15,194 bases of DNA from JAJTFW01 sp031421935 (GCA_031421935.1 JANOPQ010000122.1:1-15194), one strand, 5' to 3'; shown: positions 1-8,091, numbered from the stretch's first letter. The notes: generated by a model from the sequence alone, not told the origin. Translations and numbers: made by a program.

Positions 1-2108
1 CCCCCCGATGCATTGGCCAATGTGAAATAGGTATTGAATCCAACGAAATTGTTGGAAGTGATACTACCCGTTCCCACTGCTGTTCCAACGCCTCCTAAAT
101 CGAGCCAGGTAGATGATCCATTATCTCGGGCTACTCTCAAATTATTAGGATCGGTTACTATATCATCAGCCCCATAAGTTAATGTAATACGTGCATTACT
201 TAAGTTGGCTACTGCAGTTCTTGTTAAATTGAAGTAACGGATATCTGATACATGTGTTAAAGAGGGAGGTAATACAAAGCTCATGGCACGTGCCGATGAA
301 TTCCAAACTTCAGCATTATAACTTACAGAAGCTGCGCTTGTATGTTGTACTGCCAAAATGATGGGACGAAAAGAACCATTTTTTCCTATTGGTAAATTGA
401 GTGTTTGAGCTGAAGAAGAGGCAACAATTTGCTCAAATGGTCCATCTACATAAGAAATAGTTGAACCTAAATTAGAGGTAGCACCCGCCATTGCAATTAC
501 ATGTGCTCCTGGTGTAGAATAGAGAACTCCATTTAATAATAAAAGTTGATTGCTGATATTAATATCGGTGGCTAATGCAACACCAAAACCATTATCAATA
601 TTTAAATTGTAGAAGGTAGTGATCGTTGATCCGCTAATCCAAAGTCCTTCTGCTCCTTGAAAAGTAACCGTACCCGTTCTAGGAACTAAACTCCCATCAT
701 TATACAATGTATTTAACCCATTATAATTACTTTCGAGAGTCATGTTCTTTGTGTCTCCCGCAGCTCCTGCGATGGATTGAATATCAAAAATTTTATTTAC
801 ATCAATATATAAACTGTGTAATGTGAAATCGGAAGTAGATCCATTGCTCGTTTTTAAAGTAATCACAGCGGCTAGTGAACCTGTAACTTTGAAATTAGGT
901 TGTACCACTCCTGCATATGGAGTAAAATTAAATGTAGAACCACTTAATGTGAAATTGTTTCCAAATTCCACAGTTCCGTCTGTAAAATTAACGGAACCTG
1001 AGGAGCCACACAAATCAAAATCACTTCGTACACCTGCAGTACTATTTGGCTTTTGAAGTGTAATGGTTCCACCACTCATTGCGAATCGTGAGGAAGCTGA
1101 GTTAGTTATTTTAAATAATTCAAGGTTAGATCCAGGCCAACCACAATTCAATAACACATTACCTCCCGTTTGATTATAGCGCAGTGGATCGGTAGCATAA
1201 CCCGAGCGATAGGTTATACCACCGTACACTTGCAATGTTCCTCCAGATATATCAATCACTGGTACTTTAGTTGGGTTGGACTTATATCTTAATCCTTGAA
1301 ATCCTTGAATACGACCTATCCGAATGGTTCCACTTGGAATATTTAATTCCCCTTCCAAAAACACATAATCGGAATTGGGTGCCAAATGCATAATACCTGC
1401 TTGCACTTTAATAATTGCATTTAGCGGTATTGAAAAATTTCCATTGGTTGGATTTACTAAATAGGTACCACTATTATTGTGGATGTATGTACCAAAGGTT
1501 ACCACTAATTCTCGTATGGCTGCTTCAAATGAATTAACCGTTACATCTAAATAGTAACTTGTCAAGGTAGACTTCACTAAACTCACTCTATTCAAATCCC
1601 AAGCACCTGCCCCCGAAATGGTGGTATTGATAGCTGAATTAAAAGTAAGGTTTACAAAATCATTCGCATCAAAATATACATCAAACGTTCCATTATTGAT
1701 TATACTTCCACTAATAAACAAACTATGCATTCGGGAAGAATTGGAAGCGTATCCAAAAGTAGCTCCAGAATTTACAGTTAAATTCCCTGCAACCACCATT
1801 AAGAATGTAAGGTAGTTGGAATACAAGAGTGAACCTGAAGTTCCTTGTCCAACTGTTACACTAGCTGTAATGGAATTCACATTCATTGATATGTTATGTC
1901 CATCACCAATAAATACAACATCTCCTTTTGTTGGATACGTTCCTGTATTGATTGCAGTACCATATCCAACAGTAGACCATGAAGAGTTTACGCTCCAAAG
2001 TCCACTTTGACGTGAATAATAGTTGATGGCTTCACTCTCATAAAAGAGTGCCATTAGCATCAGAAAGATCCATCTTGATTTTCGGAGCGTTTCAAATAAA
2101 TTATGCAT
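1..2108 (-). CDS. Large secreted beta-rich surface protein, probable T9SS substrate (3'-truncated by window edge)
   Basis: I translated this strand from the ATG at 2108-2106 and found no stop for 702 codons, so the gene runs off the left edge. The N-terminus has a basic stretch, then a hydrophobic segment (WIFLMLMALFYESEA), which fits a signal peptide for Sec export. Next comes SGLWSVNSSWS...PTKGDVVFIGDG, the opening module common in repetitive Bacteroidota surface proteins. The body is rich in G, S, T, N and V, with short recurrent phrases (NLTVNSGATF, ISGSIINNGTF, LWISGSTITTFYNLN) typical of beta-helix or adhesin-like folds. The last visible residues (LNLPIGKNGSFRPI, then SNNFVGFNTYFTLANASGG) match the segment that usually precedes an NPLPVELLSF-type linker and a T9SS C-terminal sorting domain. 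That domain would lie beyond position 1 and is inferred, not seen. Exact ligand or function is unknown. It has the opposite orientation to the usp genes and is separated from the next gene by a palindromic spacer. Confidence 0.88.
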   Translation of the reverse strand, partial: MHNLFETLRKSRWIFLMLMALFYESEAINYYSRQSGLWSVNSSWSTVGYGTAINTGTYPTKGDVVFIGDGHNISMNVNSITASVTVGQGTSGSLLYSNYLTFLMVVAGNLTVNSGATFGYASNSSRMHSLFISGSIINNGTFDVYFDANDFVNLTFNSAINTTISGAGAWDLNRVSLVKSTLTSYYLDVTVNSFEAAIRELVVTFGTYIHNNSGTYLVNPTNGNFSIPLNAIIKVQAGIMHLAPNSDYVFLEGELNIPSGTIRIGRIQGFQGLRYKSNPTKVPVIDISGGTLQVYGGITYRSGYATDPLRYNQTGGNVLLNCGWPGSNLELFKITNSASSRFAMSGGTITLQKPNSTAGVRSDFDLCGSSGSVNFTDGTVEFGNNFTLSGSTFNFTPYAGVVQPNFKVTGSLAAVITLKTSNGSTSDFTLHSLYIDVNKIFDIQSIAGAAGDTKNMTLESNYNGLNTLYNDGSLVPRTGTVTFQGAEGLWISGSTITTFYNLNIDNGFGVALATDINISNQLLLLNGVLYSTPGAHVIAMAGATSNLGSTISYVDGPFEQIVASSSAQTLNLPIGKNGSFRPIILAVQHTSAASVSYNAEVWNSSARAMSFVLPPSLTHVSDIRYFNLTRTAVANLSNARITLTYGADDIVTDPNNLRVARDNGSSTWLDLGGVGTAVGTGSITSNNFVGFNTYFTLANASG

Positions 2109-2215
2109 AATAAGATTGTTAAAACTGTAGTTGGTGAAACAAATATGCTATCAACTGCAATTTATAATTTGTGAAAAAACCGAAAATCTTACATAAAAAA
2201 TCACATCATTACCAT

Positions 2216-2260
2216 CTCAGCCTTAGGTTTAAACCTCAGGCTGAGTCATGGGTTTAAACC
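2216..2260. repeat. REP-like palindrome plus repeated GGTTTAAACC core
   Basis: Positions 2216-2245 form a 30-base palindrome with a single mismatched pair: arm CTCAGCC at 2216-2222, centre GGTTTAAACC at 2226-2235, arm GGCTGAG at 2239-2245. The centre GGTTTAAACC recurs exactly at 2251-2260. The element lies downstream of the phosphorylase gene (which ends at 2285 on minus) and upstream of the surface-protein gene. It could slow or end transcription, but no T-run follows directly on either strand, so a dispersed REP-type repeat is at least as likely. The rest of the 2109-2284 spacer is AT-rich with no convincing promoter. Confidence 0.7.
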
Positions 2261-2284
2261 GTAGGTTTTGGAAGGTGATGGGAA

Positions 2285-3160
2285 TTATAAAGTAGCTAAT
2301 CGATCCAAAGTGGTTTGGATCAAACGATGCATTGAATTTTCGGCATCTTTGGCGTATTGCTTTGAAATTCGGTTGGCAACAATCACATTGACGGCGCAAC
2401 ATTGATGTCCTAAAAGGGACGCTAAACCGAACATGGCACCCGTTTCCATTTCAAAATTGGTGATACGGTGTTCACCAAAACGGAAGGAACTTAGGCGCTC
2501 GATCATATCCATCCGGGATGGTTCCAAACGCAATTGGCGCATTTGTGGACCATAAAAGCCCGAACAGGATGCAGTGATTCCCGTGTACATATCGGGAGAA
2601 AGTAGATTAAAAAGGGAATCGGCCGATTTGGAGATATAAGATTGAGGAAGAATGCCATGATTAGGGTAATGCTTTCTAAAAGCATGGATAATTTCCTCTT
2701 CTTCCTGGGTATTCACCAATTTATAGAAGTTTAATAAACCATCTAACCCCAGCCCAAACCGTGAACAAACAAAATGATCTACCTCAATTTCTTTTTGTAA
2801 GGCGCCGGAAGTACCAATTCGAACCAAGTTCAAAGATGTTAGATTTTCTTTGATCGTCCGAGTTTTTAAGTCGATGTTCACCAACGCATCCAGTTCATTA
2901 TATACGATGTCGATGTTATCAGTACCTATTCCTGTGGAAATCACTGACATAGCCTTACCTTTATACGTTCCAGTATGGGTAACGAATTCGCGTTTTTGCT
3001 TCTTTACATCTACTTTGTCAAAATAATTGCTTACCATTGAAACTCGATCTGGATCGCCTACATTGATGATAATAGGCGCTATTTCATAGGGATGCAAGTT
3101 CAAATGATAGACGCTTCCATCATGATTTAAAATCAATTCAGATTCAGGGATTTGTGACAT
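2285..3160 (-). CDS. Nucleoside phosphorylase, uridine phosphorylase-like
   Basis: A 291-residue protein of the PNP/UDP phosphorylase superfamily. These cytosolic enzymes split a nucleoside with inorganic phosphate into base and (deoxy)ribose-1-phosphate for salvage. Visible family motifs, in order, are GDPDRV at residues 35-40 (phosphate-binding loop), RIGTSGA at 114-120 (phosphate and ribose contacts, RIGTTG in Escherichia coli Udp), GFYGPQ near 201-206 (base pocket, resembling the Udp FYPGQ region), and NFEMETGA at 235-242 (ribose-binding Met-Glu). The EMET pattern and GFYGPQ favour uridine phosphorylase over purine nucleoside phosphorylase, but substrate cannot be fixed from sequence. The length is slightly above the ~253 residues of E. 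coli Udp, mostly from a longer N-terminus. It is divergent from the usp genes with only 53 bases between starts. Confidence 0.85.
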   Translation of the reverse strand: MSQIPESELILNHDGSVYHLNLHPYEIAPIIINVGDPDRVSMVSNYFDKVDVKKQKREFVTHTGTYKGKAMSVISTGIGTDNIDIVYNELDALVNIDLKTRTIKENLTSLNLVRIGTSGALQKEIEVDHFVCSRFGLGLDGLLNFYKLVNTQEEEEIIHAFRKHYPNHGILPQSYISKSADSLFNLLSPDMYTGITASCSGFYGPQMRQLRLEPSRMDMIERLSSFRFGEHRITNFEMETGAMFGLASLLGHQCCAVNVIVANRISKQYAKDAENSMHRLIQTTLDRLATL

Positions 3161-3182
3161 ATACTTTAATCAAATAATTTTG
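3151..3182 (+). promoter_or_regulatory. Bacteroidetes-type promoter for the usp pair
   Basis: TTTG at 3151-3154 is followed after 20 bases by TAATTTTG at 3175-3182, matching the Bacteroidetes -33/-7 pattern (TTTG, then TAnnTTTG). Transcription would start near 3189, giving a leader of about 25 bases before the ATG at 3214. The -33 box lies inside the first codons of the divergent phosphorylase gene. Confidence 0.7.
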
Positions 3183-3189
3183 TCTCCAA

Positions 3190-3197
3190 CAAATATA
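3190..3197 (-). promoter_or_regulatory. Possible -7 box for the phosphorylase gene
   Basis: The minus strand reads TATATTTG here, a match to TAnnTTTG, about 30 bases before the phosphorylase ATG. No TTTG or TTG is seen at the right distance upstream, so this half-promoter is tentative. If real, the two divergent promoters overlap and could compete. Confidence 0.4.
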
Positions 3198-3213
3198 AAA
3201 GAAACCGATAGAG

Positions 3214-4095
3214 ATGAGTAGTGAAAAGAGAAATATTATTGTACCAGTAGACTTTAGTGATCAATCAAAAATTGCGTTGAACCAAACGTACAATCTTGCA
3301 AAAATGGCACATGCCGACATCACATTATTACATGTAATTGACGAGGCTTTGTTCAAATCCATCTTACATTTATTTAAAAATAATGATGAAAACGAAGCCC
3401 TGATTCGAGAAGAAGCAGAAACCAAGTTAGAAGAGTTTGCCAATGAAGCGAGAGCTAAATCGGGACTGGTATTTAATTGCCGTGTAGAAAAAGGTAAAAT
3501 TTACGAAACCGTAACTCAAGTTGCCGAAGACTTAGATGCTATGTTTATTGTGATGGGAACAGCGGGTGAAAGTTCTTTAAAGAAGAAATTTATTGGTTCT
3601 AATGCAGTACGGGTTATAGGAGATGCGCATTGTCCTGTGATAACAATAAAAGGTCAGCAGCATCGTTCGGGATGTGATGTAATTTTACTACCTTTAGACC
3701 TTTCAAAGGAAACGAAAGAGAAGGTTGTAAAATGTATTGAGATTGCGAAATTCTTCAAATCAACTGTAAAGGTTGTAACAGTGTTAACCACTTCTGATGA
3801 GTTTCTAATCAATAAAATGGAAAGGCAGATGGATCAAGTGCTCGACTTCATAAAAGATCATGACGTTACTTGTGCTGGAGAATTCTTAAAAGGAAATGAT
3901 ATTTCAGAGGAAGTATTAACGCATGCCAAAATGATTAATGCCGATTTGATCATGATCATGACGCAACAAGAATTAGAATGGACGGAGTATTTCATTGGAA
4001 CGGAATCCCAACAAATCATTAATAATTCTGAAGTTCCCGTTTGCTCCATTCGACCTATGCAACGAAAAGACATGACTGAATTTGTAATTTCTTAG
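3214..4095 (+). CDS. Tandem-domain universal stress protein (UspA family), first of pair
   Basis: A 293-residue cytosolic protein made of two Usp domains, roughly residues 1-147 and 152-285. Domain 1 opens with NIIVPVDFSDQSKIAL, the classic Usp first strand, and carries MGTAGESSLKKKFIGSN, an intact G-x2-G-x9-G-S nucleotide-binding loop, so ATP binding is plausible. Domain 2 keeps the fold (DVILLPLDLSKETKEK, ADLIMIMTQQE, then VPVCSIRP), but the loop has become TQQELEWTEYFIGT, with the first two glycines lost. It is therefore probably non-binding or structural. Such proteins act in stress survival and metabolic arrest; the specific role is unknown. It is the first gene of a two-gene unit, with the next gene starting 22 bases after its stop. 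Confidence 0.9.
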   Translation: MSSEKRNIIVPVDFSDQSKIALNQTYNLAKMAHADITLLHVIDEALFKSILHLFKNNDENEALIREEAETKLEEFANEARAKSGLVFNCRVEKGKIYETVTQVAEDLDAMFIVMGTAGESSLKKKFIGSNAVRVIGDAHCPVITIKGQQHRSGCDVILLPLDLSKETKEKVVKCIEIAKFFKSTVKVVTVLTTSDEFLINKMERQMDQVLDFIKDHDVTCAGEFLKGNDISEEVLTHAKMINADLIMIMTQQELEWTEYFIGTESQQIINNSEVPVCSIRPMQRKDMTEFVIS

Positions 4096-4117
4096 AACTA
4101 TATATAAAACTACTTCT

Positions 4118-4996
4118 ATGCAAAAAGATCTCAACATTAAAAAAATTCTTATTCCATTTGATTTTTCTGAAACTGCTGAATTAAGTTTAGAACATGGTGT
4201 TTTCATGGCCAAGTTAATGAAAGCTGAAATTTATTTATTACACATTGTGGAAACAACAACTTTCCCTAGTTCCATTGCGCATGCATTCTCAGGATTTGAG
4301 AAAAAAGTAGAAGAAGCATCAAACGAAAACTTAAAAGCATTAGCTGATAAATTGCATGCTGAACACGGTATTCCTGTTCAAATTATAACGGAAGTTGGAA
4401 AGATCTACAAGCGTATTGTGCATGTAGCCAAGCAAGCACATATTGATATCATCATCATGGGAACGCATGGTGCTGGTGGACACAGTTACATCATTGGAAG
4501 TAATACAACACGCGTTGTTCAAGAAGCAAACTGCCCAGTGATCTCGGTTCAAACGCATGCAAAGAAAGTTGGTTTTACTAAGATTGCTGTTCCGATAGAT
4601 GATTCTGCAGAATCACGCCAAAAAGTGAACTTCGCTCTAGAAATTGCCAGAAGGTATAATTCAGATGTGATTGTGATTGGCTTGATGAGGAGTGGAAACG
4701 AAGATTATCAACGTAAGTTTAAAATCAAGATTGAACAAGTAGAAAAGTTCTTGCTAGATCACGGCATTCATACTGAAATCATTTACAAGGAGGGAGATGA
4801 TCTTTCGAAAGGAACCTTGACATCTGCCGAAGAAATTGATGCGGACTTAGTCGTTATTATGACGGAACAAGAGCCAAGCATTACTGGAATGTTGATGGGC
4901 TCTTATGCCACTCGAGTCATCAACGGATCTAAGATTCCGGTGATGACAGTTCGGCCTGCCGAGATCGATCCCGATCGATTAACGGTTACATTCTAA
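4118..4996 (+). CDS. Tandem-domain universal stress protein (UspA family), second of pair
   Basis: A 292-residue paralogue of the preceding gene with the same two-domain layout. Domain 1 starts KILIPFDFSETAELSLEHG and has MGTHGAGGHSYIIGSN, a nucleotide-loop match with eight rather than nine residues between the second and third glycines. Domain 2 starts KIAVPIDDSAESRQK and has MTEQEPSITGMLMGSYATRV, where the first glycine of the loop is lost, as in its neighbour (MTQQE there, MTEQE here). The shared loss suggests the C-terminal domain degenerated before the genes duplicated. The spacing of 22 bases and the terminator after the stop indicate a bicistronic usp-usp unit. The two products might form heterodimers, as Usp proteins often dimerise; this is inference. 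Confidence 0.9.
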   Translation: MQKDLNIKKILIPFDFSETAELSLEHGVFMAKLMKAEIYLLHIVETTTFPSSIAHAFSGFEKKVEEASNENLKALADKLHAEHGIPVQIITEVGKIYKRIVHVAKQAHIDIIIMGTHGAGGHSYIIGSNTTRVVQEANCPVISVQTHAKKVGFTKIAVPIDDSAESRQKVNFALEIARRYNSDVIVIGLMRSGNEDYQRKFKIKIEQVEKFLLDHGIHTEIIYKEGDDLSKGTLTSAEEIDADLVVIMTEQEPSITGMLMGSYATRVINGSKIPVMTVRPAEIDPDRLTVTF

Positions 4997-5019
4997 TCTC
5001 TTGTTAATATAATATTATA

Positions 5020-5055
5020 AAAACATCGATCTCTTCAGATCGATGTTTTATTTTT
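5020..5055 (+). terminator. Rho-independent terminator after the usp pair
   Basis: A perfect 13-bp stem (AAAACATCGATCT at 5020-5032, AGATCGATGTTTT at 5037-5049) closes on a CTTC tetraloop and runs into ATTTTTA. It begins 23 bases after the second usp stop. An in-frame ATG at 5043 upstream of recQ falls inside the 3' arm, which argues against that start. Confidence 0.85.
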
Positions 5056-5060
5056 ATGGC

Positions 5061-6971
5061 ATGAGCCTCATTCACCAAATTTTAGCACAGTACTGGGGTT
5101 ACACTCAATTTCGACCCTTACAAGAGGATATTATCCGCTCGGTGATGTCGGGTCAGGATACTGTGGCTTTACTCCCTACAGGAGGAGGAAAATCGCTTTG
5201 TTTTCAAGTACCTGCCATGAGTCAGCCCGGCTTATGTTTGGTGATTTCTCCACTCATCGCCTTGATGAAGGATCAAGAAGAACATTTATTACAAAAAGGA
5301 ATTCGTGCCCACGCTATCGTGAGCGGAATGAAGAAAAGCGAAGTTGAACGTGCACTCAATAATTGCATTTATGGTGATTATAAATTTCTATATGTTTCTC
5401 CAGAGCGACTCCTCTCTCCTATTTTCAAGGAATATCTTTTGCAGATGAAATTAAATTTGATTGCTGTGGACGAAGCCCATTGTATTTCTCAGTGGGGATA
5501 TGATTTTCGTCCGCCTTACCTTCAGATTGCTGAGATCCGAGAGAATTTTCCAACCGTTCCTATCCTGGCGCTCACAGCTTCGGCTACACCTGAAGTAAAG
5601 GAAGACATCATCGAGAAATTGGAGTTGTCTAACGTTGTCGTCTATGCTAAAAGTTTTGCCCGACCCAACATTTCTTATATAGTAAGAGAAACGGAAGATA
5701 AGCTGACGCATCTTTTCAAAGTGCTCGATAATATGCCTGGCTCCGCCATTGTTTATGTTCGCAACCGACGCAAGACGCAAGAAATGGCCGATGCTATTCG
5801 CAAGCATGGAATCTCTGCTAACTTCTACCACGCCGGACTTAATCATCAAGCGCGTGCTGAAAGACAAGCACAATGGAAGAACGATCAGTCGCGGGTGATT
5901 GTGGCTACCAATGCTTTCGGGATGGGTATCGACAAACCCAATGTTCGCACCGTAATTCATATGGATTTGCCCGATGATTTAGAAAGCTATTACCAAGAGG
6001 CAGGAAGGGCAGGTCGAGATGAAAAACCATCCTATGCGGTAGTACTCTATGATAAAAGTGATTTCATCAGCAAGGACAAACGACTGTTGCTCGATTTCCC
6101 TCCTCGCGAAGAAATTAGAAGAGTGTACAAAGCGTTGGGAAATTATTTACAGATTCCATTGCAGAGTGGTTTGGAAGTAATTCACTCCTTCGACTTAGTT
6201 GAATTTTGCGCCTTCTACTCTTTCGACAATTTCCTTACTTATAATTGTCTTAAAATTTTAGAGTTGGCGGATTACATCAGCATAAGTGATTCTATCTTCC
6301 TCCCTGCCCGACTTCGAATTTTAGTAAACTCCAACGATTTGTATGTTTTCCAAGTACAGAATCAAAAATTCGATCATCTCATTAAAATCATTCTCCGTTC
6401 CTACACCGGACTCTTTGATGATTACGTTCGCTTTAGTGAAACCGAATTGGCACAGCGGGCTGGAATCTCCTTATCCGAATTAATTCAGCAATTAAATTAT
6501 TTGCAAAAAGTGGATGTACTTGAATTCATTCCTGCCATCGACAAACCGACATTAACGTTTACACAAGATCGAGTCGATGAAAAAGAAGTTATTATATCTA
6601 AAGCCATATTGGAAGAGCGAAAGGAACGATTTATTTTAAGAGCTCAAGCCTTTAAAAACTTTTTAGTGAATCAACATGAATGCAGAAGCATGATGTTGTT
6701 GAATTATTTTGGAGAAACTAATTTGGTTCGCTGTGGCACTTGTGATTATTGTCGCGACCGCAATAAAATTGAGTTGAATGATATTGAGATGGAAGAACTT
6801 TGTCATCAGATTCGGCATGTGTTGTTGCAGTCGCCCATGGATCCCGATGCATTAAGCGAGCGCTTCAAAAACATTCCACTCGACCATTTTAAAACAGTAT
6901 TGAAATGGTTATTGGACACCGAGGAGTTGGGGATTGATATTGTGGGGAAGGTGTATTGTAAGTTGGATTAA
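5061..6971 (+). CDS. recQ: ATP-dependent DNA helicase RecQ (short form, no HRDC domain)
   Basis: A superfamily 2 3'-5' DNA helicase that unwinds recombination and replication intermediates. Numbered from the ATG at 5061 (636 residues), it shows LPTGGGKS ending at residue 45 (Walker A), DEAH at 137-140 (Walker B), SATATPEV (motif III region) and QEAGRAGRDE starting at 312 (motif VI, arginine finger). Four cysteines that can bind zinc lie late, at 541, 558, 561 and 564 (CRSMML...CGTCDYC), followed by a ~70-residue helical or winged-helix-like tail. In E. coli RecQ the zinc site follows the helicase core closely; here about 180 helical residues intervene, as in a known short RecQ subtype. No HRDC domain is present. 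I chose 5061 (MSLIHQILAQYWGY) over an in-frame ATG at 5043 because the latter sits in the upstream terminator stem and adds only MFYFYG. Confidence 0.93.
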   Translation: MSLIHQILAQYWGYTQFRPLQEDIIRSVMSGQDTVALLPTGGGKSLCFQVPAMSQPGLCLVISPLIALMKDQEEHLLQKGIRAHAIVSGMKKSEVERALNNCIYGDYKFLYVSPERLLSPIFKEYLLQMKLNLIAVDEAHCISQWGYDFRPPYLQIAEIRENFPTVPILALTASATPEVKEDIIEKLELSNVVVYAKSFARPNISYIVRETEDKLTHLFKVLDNMPGSAIVYVRNRRKTQEMADAIRKHGISANFYHAGLNHQARAERQAQWKNDQSRVIVATNAFGMGIDKPNVRTVIHMDLPDDLESYYQEAGRAGRDEKPSYAVVLYDKSDFISKDKRLLLDFPPREEIRRVYKALGNYLQIPLQSGLEVIHSFDLVEFCAFYSFDNFLTYNCLKILELADYISISDSIFLPARLRILVNSNDLYVFQVQNQKFDHLIKIILRSYTGLFDDYVRFSETELAQRAGISLSELIQQLNYLQKVDVLEFIPAIDKPTLTFTQDRVDEKEVIISKAILEERKERFILRAQAFKNFLVNQHECRSMMLLNYFGETNLVRCGTCDYCRDRNKIELNDIEMEELCHQIRHVLLQSPMDPDALSERFKNIPLDHFKTVLKWLLDTEELGIDIVGKVYCKLD

Positions 6972-7002
6972 ATTCTGCTATTTTTTCGCGCAAAGACTGC
7001 AC

Positions 7003-7062
7003 AAAACTAAGATCGCAGACGCTATACTTCGCTATATTTTCTCGATAAAGCTTAGTTTTTTT
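7003..7062 (+). terminator. Probable terminator after recQ
   Basis: AAAACTAAG at 7003-7011 pairs with CTTAGTTTT at 7051-7059, followed by more T. Inner ATCG at 7012-7015 and CGAT at 7043-7046 can also pair, leaving a large loop. The wide loop makes it weaker than the upstream usp terminator. The 144-base recQ-cdaA gap otherwise holds only AT-rich leader sequence, including a TAATTTTG (7099-7106) very close to the cdaA start without a matching -33 box. Confidence 0.5.
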
Positions 7063-7115
7063 GTAAATATATAAAGGTTTAGCTAAGTAAATTTTAACTA
7101 ATTTTGACAGGCATT

Positions 7116-7910
7116 ATGGAATTATTTCACATCGACTTTCTGAGCGTTCGACTGCTTGATATCTTGGATATCTTGTTAGTTGGATTTTTGCTGTATAAAA
7201 TTTATCAGCTGTTAAAGGGCGGTGCGGCCATGAGTATTTTCATTGGCATTGTGGCTATTTATGTATTGTGGTGGTTGTTTGTAAAAATTCTCGACATGCA
7301 ATTATTGGGTGCCTTGCTCGGACAATTTATGAGTGTAGGTGTGTTGGCGCTCATCATCGTGTTTCAACAAGAGGTGCGACGCTTTTTATTGATAGTGGGA
7401 AGTAATCGTTTTACAGGAAAGGGTGGACTTTCCAAAAAGATTTTACCGTGGAATTGGAAAGCGCCTAAATCAATTCCCATCAACATTGCTCCCATCGTGA
7501 AAGCTTGTGTTTCTATGACGAAAACGAAGACGGGAGCACTCATCATCATTGCACGATCTTCCGATTTAAAATTTTATGAGAGCACGGGTGATTTGATGGA
7601 TGCCGATGTATCCAAGCGTTTGTTAGAATCCATCTTTTTCAAAAACTCGCCCATGCACGATGGAGCAGTAATCATCGAAAACAATAAAGTGAAAGCAGCG
7701 CGATGTGTATTACCTGTTACCGAAAACACCGATTTACCTGCGCATTACGGAATGAGGCATCGTGCAGCATTGGGAATTACAGAGCAAAGTGATGCCATCT
7801 CCATTATTGTGTCGGAAGAAACGGGATTTATTTCCATGGCGATTGATGGAAAGATGCATTATAATATTTCGAGCGAGGAGCTCGAGAAGTTGCTAGGGAA
7901 GATGATTTAG
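7116..7910 (+). CDS. cdaA: Membrane diadenylate cyclase CdaA (c-di-AMP synthase)
   Basis: A 264-residue protein with three N-terminal membrane segments (around DILDILLVGFLLYKIYQLL, FIGIVAIYVLWWLFVKIL and LGQFMSVGVLALIIVF) and a cytosolic DisA_N/DAC domain that joins two ATP into cyclic di-AMP. Catalytic motifs are visible: HDGA with DGA at 182-184, and RHR at 214-216 in MRHRAALGITEQSDA. An upstream TTG at 7104 would add four residues (MTGI), but it overlaps the TAATTTTG hexamer-like box, and the ATG at 7116 begins the normal family N-terminus. Cyclic di-AMP usually controls potassium and osmotic balance and cell-wall homeostasis. In many Bacteroidetes cdaA is next to folP (from memory); here the upstream neighbour is recQ and downstream is a convergent operon. 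Confidence 0.92.
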   Translation: MELFHIDFLSVRLLDILDILLVGFLLYKIYQLLKGGAAMSIFIGIVAIYVLWWLFVKILDMQLLGALLGQFMSVGVLALIIVFQQEVRRFLLIVGSNRFTGKGGLSKKILPWNWKAPKSIPINIAPIVKACVSMTKTKTGALIIIARSSDLKFYESTGDLMDADVSKRLLESIFFKNSPMHDGAVIIENNKVKAARCVLPVTENTDLPAHYGMRHRAALGITEQSDAISIIVSEETGFISMAIDGKMHYNISSEELEKLLGKMI

Positions 7911-8005
7911 GTACGGAGGTTAATTTTAGGAGCATTTGATTTATTCCTCGCTTTTTTATAGGCTGCAAGCTTCATGCTTCACGTATAATATGTTGGAATT
8001 TTAAA

Positions 8006-8024
8006 CCTGCCTGCTGTAGGCAGG
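8006..8024. repeat. Small GC-rich inverted repeat
   Basis: CCTGCCT at 8006-8012 and AGGCAGG at 8018-8024 form a 7-bp stem with a five-base loop (GCTGT) in otherwise AT-rich spacer. CCTGCCTGC...GCAGG sequences of this kind are frequent REP-like repeats in Bacteroidota. There is no following T-run, so a terminator role is unlikely. Confidence 0.55.
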
Positions 8025-8065
8025 CGCAACGAAGCAGCGGTTTTTGCGGGTCATAATTGCAACGG

Positions 8066-8091
8066 GCGCTACGATCAGCGCTATTTTTTTT
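8066..8091 (+). terminator. Candidate terminator in the convergent cdaA/TPR spacer
   Basis: GCGCT at 8066-8070 pairs with AGCGC at 8077-8081, with loop ACGATC, followed by TA and eight T (8084-8091). The stem is short but GC-rich and properly followed by T, so it could end cdaA transcription about 160 bases after its stop. The 7911-8189 spacer otherwise contains the small inverted repeat at 8006 and a heptamer repeat at 8164, but no gene. Confidence 0.5.

Noticed and set aside
823..2010. Plus-strand open frames opposite the surface-protein gene
   Set aside because: They are antisense to a continuous, well-composed minus-strand reading frame and show no domain.
5451..5960. 169-codon minus-strand frame inside recQ
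   Set aside because: It lies opposite the helicase motifs and has no recognisable feature; it is a shadow frame.
7104..7116. TTG start for cdaA at 7104
   Set aside because: The ATG at 7116 gives the usual family N-terminus, and the TTG is part of a TAATTTTG box.
8001..8054. 17-codon minus-strand peptide (MTRKNRCFVAPAYSRQV)
   Set aside because: Too short, overlaps the small inverted repeat and terminator region, no supporting context.
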